Shown here in pieces: positions 57,232-64,000 of a DNA stretch of 64,000 nt. How positions within the stretch are numbered: position 1 is the stretch's first letter; each line of letters opens with the position of its first letter. Source of the DNA: Termitomyces sp. T153 (lineage: Eukaryota; Basidiomycota; Agaricomycetes; Agaricales; Lyophyllaceae); the NCBI GenBank assembly GCA_018296165.2, contig JACKQL020000006.1, positions 310,001 to 374,000 of the forward strand. The letters run 5' to 3'. The position numbers and the translations under genes are program-made. The notes beneath the pieces were generated by a model. It was not told the DNA's origin. It ran no database searches and saw only the letters and a list, made by a program, of their open reading frames with translations.

Positions 57232-60205
57232 ATGAAGGCAAACTATAAAGTGAGCCTCTGAAGCAGAGGGAGCTCGACAAAACGCTTACATTCTCCGTAG
57301 TTCGCCAATATCTGCGGCACCGTTTACCGGCAGGGCAATGTCCTCTTTACATCCGATGGGAACTCGCTTTTAAGCCCGGTTGGCAATCGTGTCTCTGTCT
57401 TTGACCTTGTAAAGTGAGTCGTCACTTTGGCACTTAGGAATGAATTTTAAGTCTTTAATAGCAACAAATCTTCTACCTGCGCATTTGAGAACAGGAAAAA
57501 CATTGCTGCGATAGCTCTAAGTCCAGACTCGAACGTGCTGGTAAGCGTGGATCAAGGTACGTGCCCTCAAAATAAGTTTTACTTCTTAGCTCAACAACTG
57601 TAGATGGACGTGCTCTATTGGTTAATCTCAGGCGTGGAGTGGTTTTCCATCATTTCAACTTCAAAAAGCCTGTGAAAGACATCAAGTTCTCACCTGACGG
57701 CAAGTCAGTAAATCTTCTTTACGCATTTCTCCAAAATTCTGATTTCGGTTTCCGTAAGATACATAGCTGTAACACACGATTCACACGTACAAGTTTGGAA
57801 GACACCCAATCACCTAGTTCGCGAGTTTGCGCCCTTTATATTACATCGAACTTACACTGGCCATCACGATGAGGTATTGAGTATCCAATGGTCGCCAGAC
57901 TCGAGGTGCGTTGGTTGTGATTCTATCCTTACGCTCATCTAATGTCTTTGGGACCAGATATTTCCTCACTACCTCTCGCGACATGACTGCCCGACTCTTC
58001 ACTTTAGATCCACTAGATGGATTTAGACCAAAGACATTTGCTGGACATAAAGATGCGGTTCTCTCAGCATACTTCTCGGAGGATGGAACCAGCGTAGGTT
58101 CGACCTTGTCATGCTGATCTTTTGTGCTTATTCTCCCAGATTTACACTGTCAGTCGAGACGGGGCGGTCTTCACATGGAAAGAAAAGGAATCCAAAGTGG
58201 ATCCAAATAATGACGATCCCATGCCCTCTTCTTCGAGTGAAAATAGCCTCGGCAACCGCATTGCCAACACCCGATGGGGCGTTCACAAGCGAAATTACTT
58301 CAACCAACCCAACACGAAAGTCGTCTGTACGACATTCCACCCGGCCTCAAATCTCCTCGTCGTCGGCTTCTCTACAGGCATTTTTGGTCTTTGGGAGATG
58401 CCTGTCTTCTCCAACATCCACACCCTGAGCATTTCTCAGGAAAAAATTTCTTCGGTTGCAATCAACCCTTCCGGAGAATGGCTTGCCTTTGGTGCCAAGA
58501 AGCTGGGACAACTCCTCGTCTGGGAATGGCAATCAGAATCGTACGTGTTGAAGCAACAAGGTCACTACTATGACATGAACACCCTCTCCTACGCTCCTGA
58601 TGGTCAAACAATAGCCACAGGAGGCGATGATGGCAAAATTAAAGTCTGGTCGACACACTCTGGTTTCTCTTTTGTCACCTTTGCAGAACATAGTGCCCCA
58701 ATATCCGCCGTATCCTTTGCGAAACATGGAAGTGTTCTTTTCTCCGCCTCTCTAGATGGAACAGTCCGTGCCTACGATCTCATTCGGTATCGAAATTTCC
58801 GGACGTTTACCTCTCCGTCCCCTGTGCAGTTCTCCTGTTTGGCAGTCGATCCCTCAGGTGAAGTGGTCGCTGCTGGTTCAACGGATTCTTTTGAAGTCTT
58901 CCTATGGTCTGTACAGACCGGTAAACTTCTTGACGTCCTTGTAGGCCACGAAGGACCCGTGTGCTCACTCGCTTTTTCTCCGTCAGGGGTGAACCAGTTA
59001 GTCAGTGGTTCATGGGACAAGACAGTCCGTATATGGAGTGTCTTTGGTCGATCCCGTGCTGTGGAACCGCTCAGCCTCACATCAGATGTCCTTGCTCTCG
59101 CTTTCCGGCCAGACGGAAACGAACTTGCTGTTTCCACTCTCGATGGTCAGATAACATTCTTCAGTATCCAAGAAAGCAAGCAAACAAATGTTATCGATTG
59201 TCGAACAGATATATCTGGCGGGCGCAAGGCCGATGACCGCGTATCTGCTGTTAACAACTCATCAGGAAAGGCTTTCAATAGTCTTGCTTACACAGCCGAC
59301 GGCGGCTGCCTCATTGCGGGCGGAAACAGCAAATATGTGGTTCTATATGACGTGCGAGAAGGAGAGGGTGTGATGGTCAAGAAGTTTCAAATATCAGAAA
59401 ATCTTTCACTTGATGGGACGGAAGAATTCCTGGACAGCAGGAAAGTCAATGACGCGGGGATTAACACCGATCTTATTGACACGCGTGGGGACGAAAGTGA
59501 TCTGGAGGACAGATTGGACTTGAGTTTGCCAGGGGCGAGTCGGGGCGCTGGTGACATGTCAATACGACGTTACAGGCAAGAGGCACGCACAAAATGCGTC
59601 CGGTTCTCGCCGACAGGTCGCGCATGGGCTGCCGCATCGACGGAAGGCCTGTTGATTTACTCTTTGGATGACTCAGTCACCTTCGACCCGTTCGATCTTT
59701 CGATCGACCTCACGCCACAGTCCGTTCTGGAAGTCCTGGTAGCGCGAGAATATCTCAAAGCACTGGTTATGGCCTTCCGTCTCAACGAGAAGCCCCTGAT
59801 TCAGCGAGTCTACGAGACAATTCCAGGTGGAGATATAAGGTTAGTAGTCCGACAGCTACCTTTCATCTATGTCCCCCTACTCCTGCGATTCGTTGGAGAA
59901 CATCTGGAAAGTACACCTCATATCGAATTCGACTTGATCTGGATTAATACTTTGCTCATGTCACACGGGAGAGTTTTAAAGGATAAATCAGGAGAATATG
60001 CGAGTGTTTTCAGAATTGTCCAAAAAGCTCTTTCAGGTTCTGAACAGTCAATCTCGAAGCTGTAAGTAGCCATCTTTTTTGCTTCACGGCATGTTTGTAG
60101 TAATTTCTGATGTTCAGATGTGATGACAACTCATCGGCCCTAACATATTATATCGACCAGTCAAGAAGAGCCCACAAAGCAGACGTCGAAATGCTCTCAG
60201 TTTGA
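57232..60205 (+). CDS. PWP2: Periodic tryptophan protein 2 (WD40, SSU processome)
   Basis: The first exon is just 18 bp (57,232-57,249, MKANYK); the second starts at 57,301 with FANICGTVYRQGNVLFTSDG, which is the conserved Pwp2 N-terminus. About seven exons precede one large exon (58,138-60,061). Tandem WD40 blades are seen, for example FSPDGK, GHHDEVLSIQWSPDSR, TFAGHKDAVLSAYFS, GHYYDMNTLSYAPDG, GGDDGKIKVWS, GHEGPVCSLAFSP and GSWDKTVRIWS. The C-terminal Utp12-like helical domain has VLEVLVAREYLKALVMAFRL and LRFVGEHLESTPHIEFDLIW, and the last exon ends RRAHKADVEMLSV at the stop 60,203-60,205. Pwp2 nucleates the UTP-B complex on the 5' external spacer of pre-rRNA in the nucleolus. Confidence 0.94.
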
Positions 60206-61449
60206 ATTCACTTCCCGTGGCCGTTTACTTGCTTCTCTACCTACCATCAAGACCAGGTCTGATGTGCCAATGTCTTGAATATCGCTGCTGCCTACATACC
60301 TGAGAAGAGTTAACAACCACAAGGTATCTCGTTACGACTTTAGTCCACAACGTTACGGGCAGATTTCGAATACATTCGCCAGAAATATCTTGCCAGTTAC
60401 TCCTCGTATGGTTCTTGTACCGAGAAGACTAGATTCAACTATGACGCGCCGCTCGATTTCTACTTGTGCCAATGAGCTGATAACGGCATTCATAATCTTT
60501 CATTCCTGCTCAGCGTTGATGCGCAAGAGAGTCGGCTCATCTTGATTGTCAGTTTGATACACACCTCAATCTAGTCGCATGGTATCTACAGGCCAGTCAT
60601 AGCCATGAAAAGGTCGTTTTATCTTGAATGCTTTAGCGGCTCAAACCCATGGTCAAAGGTGTATCGCGATCCCATATACGTATACATAATTCAGTCAAGA
60701 TTATATGTTGTTTTCAAAAAAGTTGGCACGGGCAAACAAATAAGAATTATGCGCGCGTCCTGACCTCAATATTCGGTAACAGATTTCTCAACAACTGCCG
60801 GACCGACAATTTCGATATTTTTGAGTGTGCTGGAATTGCCTGAGCTCTGGATTGCCTGAGCCCTGAGTCAGAGCTAGACAGCCCCTCAAAATATTGATGG
60901 ACTTTTTGATTATTCATTATCACAAGGTGCACTCATGTATTCTGCATGCTCTAGCTCAACATCCGCGCAAAGATATGTTGTTCATCTTTCCAGGAAGAGT
61001 TCCTGAGTGATGTCTCAAGACAGCCCCTGATTCAAATGGATATGATGAGAGCGAGGACGAGTGGTTGAAGGAGAACATTAAAGAACTTAAAGCGCCCTCC
61101 AGATCTCTGGATGATAATGAGGAACTGGCACCTTCAGTTGCTAAGGTTCTTCCGCATCGGTGTCCATGTGTATAAAACTTTGGAATGGTTCGCTGTGCAC
61201 CCTTTCGGGCCCATTCTTAGATGATATAATCGGTGTCCTCTGATATTGAGGACGTTTATCAACGGATTGAAAATACATAACTTGGTATATGACCGACAAC
61301 TCATTACGCTGGAACGAAAAAAGACTTTTTACTCAACCTCTACGACGATACAAGAGATGCTCCATCAATTCGGAGGTCCCCACGTGAGATCATCCGACGA
61401 GTCTGTATTCGCGTCCACGCCACAGGACGACTGGTAGAATGGCAGCCTG
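60206..61449. other. About 1.2 kb, no confident gene
   Basis: PWP2 3' flank, followed by sequence that may include the eroded start of the S53 peptidase relic. A short open block near 61,040-61,150 reads DSNGYDESEDEWLKENIKEL but has no recognisable partner. Confidence 0.45.
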
Positions 61450-63275
61450 TCTTTGTTGTTGGCGCTCATTGTAGACTTTCCTAGCATGCGATTCCTATTT
61501 GCTTCTGGACCATCTCGACTTTATCACTCCCACGGTACACATGGATACTGGCAGTGGCAATATCCAAAAACCGACAGTTATTTAGTCCGAGATGGTATCA
61601 TGCGAAAGAGCATGGTGAGATCTCGTTGGATGCAATTGCAGTGACGACTCCAAGATGCCTGAAGTCCCTATGCAACATGACTTACATTCCTCAAAGCCAC
61701 AGACCACAACAGTCTTAGGGATTTGTAGGTCTTGGATTTACCTCTGTAGCTTTTTCTCAACTTTGAGCTCTCTAGTGAATTACTATTCCAATGCCTCTAT
61801 CATCCGATCTCCGTGCCTTTTTTTTGGGAATTAATCTCCAGCGTAGTGTCTATCGACGGGGAAGGTACCACTTTTTCTCTCTTGTTCGTTGACACGATGT
61901 TGCCATACGTTAAAGGAATCCGCAACAAGATACCAGAATTAATGAAGGCGAATCGAACTGGATTCTTCAGTATATTATGACCCTTACGGGATCCCAGACT
62001 GTCCAGCTTCTACAAATCGGAAACTCTCGAAACCCGTGTCTCCTTCCCGGTTCGCCGTTGCAGAGTAGAAATGGCTGCCTTCTGACTGAGCAATTCAGCA
62101 GCTGAAATTCGGACGGCGAATGAGTGGCTGGACGCAATCGACGGGTCTTATTGCGCCTCAAATGGCGGGACGACCTCCTTTATGACCCAACACAAACCCC
62201 TCCCAGACGGTTTCAGCGGCCATACCTGTGGGACCGCAACAGCGCCTTACGTCGTGTCTAACTCGCAGGCCGACCACGAGTACCGCTTCGCGCAGTTCTT
62301 CTTGGGACGCCAGTGTGCTGAGTTTGCGATGCTCGTACTCGGGAGGGACCCCGTCCTCTACTGAGCCGGGAATAATGGGGTCAGTGGAGTACAACGCGGA
62401 TACTGCCTTGACGAGAACTGCGAGTATCCATCTTCTACTTACCTCCCTAACCTCGGTTGCCTATTCTCTCGGGAATCGGGCTTCTCGTGCGGACGAAGTC
62501 ACGCTTTTGGGTGTTTAACCTAATTACTGTTCCCTTCTCATGCTTCTCAAGGGTCTATGAACCCGAACACTACACACTTTCAATTCGTCATGGCCTGCAT
62601 CTTATCCGTGGGTTACGGCGATCGGGGGGACGCAGGTCATGTCCGGAGTGGCAGCTATCCCTAGTGCAGAAGAGGTCTGGAATCAAGATATCATTCTTGG
62701 TTTCTTCGAATCTGGAAGTCGTTTTAGTAATCGTTCTCCAGCCCCAGCCTACCAAAAACATGTGGACGAGGCATACATAGCCAGACTGGGAAAGAGCAAC
62801 CCAACTAAGCCGAATAATAAAGGGGTACGTCCATTATTTCTAGAAGAAGACTTCTTCACTCTGAAGTGAACGTGTTCAGCGTGCATATCCGGACTTGAGT
62901 ATAAATGCGTACGAGAAGTTTGCTTTTCATTCTAGGCTTGTTGATATAGGGGGTGGTGCTATGGATAGAGATTCGTTTCTGAGTATCGATAATGGCTCGG
63001 TCACTGTCAACAGTGCTATATCTGGTTCTGTGCCTATTGTCGCTTCCATTATTACCCTCGTCAATGATGCCCGACTTGCTGCTGGTAAGAAGCCCGTTGG
63101 GTTCGTCAACCCAACGGCTCGCACCCCATTTTTTCCGCTTTCAAAAGTGACTGGTTGACAATTCGGCATCATCAATAGATACATTCACTCATCTGCTTCA
63201 TCTACTTTGCAGGAGCCTTCAATGATATTACTAATGGTATCAGCCAAGGGTGTAGAGGACGTGAGTCCCAACTTG
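61450..63275 (+). pseudogene. S53 (sedolisin/tripeptidyl-peptidase-like) serine peptidase, degraded
   Basis: Plus-strand pieces follow the S53 order. The end of the prodomain (LLLDHLDFITPTVHMDTGSG, about 61,500-61,560) comes first. WILQYIMTLTGSQTVQLLQI (about 61,940-62,010), LDAIDGSY and APYVVSNSQADHEYRFAQFF follow. Next are RQCAEFAMLVLGRDPVLY, then a TGA at 62,360-62,362 where the SSGDNGV motif should continue (AGNNGV, with Asp to Asn). TQVMSGVAAIP, SRFSNRSPAPAYQ, RAYPDLSINAYEKF, ISGSVPIVASIITLVNDARL, VGFVNP and GAFNDITNGISQGC complete the fold. The catalytic GTSAS box reads AISGS, so the Ser may remain but its context is lost. Intact homologues are secreted acid proteases with a Ser-Glu-Asp triad. 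Stops, frame changes and the altered motifs indicate a pseudogene. Confidence 0.78.
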
Positions 63276-63599
63276 TTTCCGTACCCAGTTTTGATAGCGC
63301 AAGGTGGACGTGGTGGAGGGTTTAGAGCATGAGTTAATGATTGTTGGATCAGTCACTTGAAGTATATTGACATTAAGACTCCAACGATAAAGTCGCTGGA
63401 TGGGACCCTGCTAGGGTAGGTCCAGTATCACCTTGAAGCAATCTGAATGAGTGCTGACAGTCATGATCAGCGTTAGGTAGCCCCAATCTCGGGAGGCTTA
63501 TCGAACAACGGTTCCCTGAAGGTCAAGCGTCTTCAATTTGTGTTATGTAGACTGTCTTGAATGAAGGATAGAAGTCGATGTATTGTACCATGTTACACA

Positions 63600-63989
63600 T
63601 CACAATTCGGGCATCTTACGCACAACCTTGCCCTCGTTCTTAGCGTGGAACGTTAACCGTTTCAAAATTTCCGAGTTCGACCATCGTTCCGGGGGTACCC
63701 GCTTGCCCGTGGCCCAATAATAGATATCCCAGTCTGCCTCGTCTAGTAACTGAACCCACATTCATATCCGTCAGCCTTCCGTGAGCCAAAAGATTGACTA
63801 GAGACTTACGCTGTCGTACTCTCGCATCTCCGCTTCACTCATTGAGCTCAGATTATCTTTCGCGAAGGTACTCAGCAAAAGATCGCTCTCTAAGGTCCCC
63901 CGCTTGCGTGACTGGTACACAAGTCGTGCACGAAGGGTATCAACAGATTCATTGAGTCTGGGCAACGGAGTCGGGGGTATGTCCTCCAT
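63600..63989 (-). CDS. SDH5: Succinate dehydrogenase assembly factor 2 (Sdh5/SDHAF2), N-terminus at window edge
   Basis: Two visible exons (63,989 or beyond to 63,810; 63,749-63,600) separated by a GT-AG intron. The conserved core is [40 protein letters not shown], then [20 protein letters not shown] and a tail of [18 protein letters not shown] before TGA. The RGxxE-DWD/YYWxTGK pattern identifies Sdh5/SDHAF2, the mitochondrial matrix chaperone that promotes covalent attachment of FAD to the SDH flavoprotein. The first Met seen (63,989) is followed at once by [11 protein letters not shown], so the mitochondrial presequence is expected in an exon or codons beyond base 64,000; treat the start as partial. 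Confidence 0.93.
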
Positions 63990-64000
63990 GGTGGTCTGAG

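Noticed and set aside
1..64000. CRISPR arrays, operons or bacterial-type regulatory sites
   Set aside because: The window is eukaryotic with spliced genes, and no spaced direct-repeat array of CRISPR type is present.

Overview
The window comes from a filamentous fungus, almost certainly a basidiomycete (Agaricomycete). The genes have many short GT-AG introns of about 40-100 bp. KDZ (Kyakuja/Dileera/Zisupton) transposase, chromodomain Ty3/Gypsy and tyrosine-recombinase retroelements are all present. A basidiomycete-type sesquiterpene synthase and a DUF6593-like protein point the same way.

The window has two halves that meet abruptly near 32,844. Bases 1 to about 32,840 are repeats in which CpG has almost vanished: I find only about 20 CpG by eye, while TpG and CpA are abundant and GC stays moderate. 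In order the half holds: a 5'-truncated chromovirus (1-3774, 3' LTR 3407-3774) inserted in a minus-strand DIRS/Ngaro-like element (3775 to ~5540); a 3x31 bp tandem repeat; a tandem array of tRNA-like (SINE-type) units with a ~173 bp period (5885-6890); a degraded minus-strand KDZ transposase (~9700-13,700) with a downstream accessory ORF carrying acidic repeats; a plus-strand relic (14,006-15,735); and a minus-strand tRNA-like cluster. That cluster is split by a second chromovirus (16,548-28,813, TSD ATAAC), which is itself split by a third copy in reverse orientation (19,357-25,492, TSD TATTG). A degraded Zn-cluster ORF series (29,400-31,400) follows. All ORFs here are broken. In all three Gypsy copies the RT YLDD box and the integrase glutamate are lost by changes that look like CpG-to-TpG/CpA transitions.

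Bases ~32,844-64,000 have normal CpG and ordinary intron-rich genes: a DUF6593-like protein; a FYVE-like/SAP-like/RING E3 ligase; a damaged cytochrome P450; a MYND zinc-finger protein; a twin-CX9C mitochondrial protein (Mix17/CHCHD2) head-to-head with a Tim44-like mL45/Mba1 homologue; a sesquiterpene synthase; an MFS transporter with a very long cytoplasmic loop; the 60S-biogenesis helicase Mak5; complex I subunit NDUFB7 head-to-head with the SSU-processome WD40 protein Pwp2; an S53 (tripeptidyl-peptidase-like) pseudogene; and the SDH assembly factor Sdh5/SDHAF2, cut by the window edge. Housekeeping themes are mitochondrial assembly/respiration (Mix17, mL45, NDUFB7, Sdh5) and ribosome biogenesis (Mak5, Pwp2). 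The accessory genes (P450, terpene synthase, S53) lie among them, and two of the three are inactivated. I see no CRISPR, rRNA or convincing functional tRNA gene.
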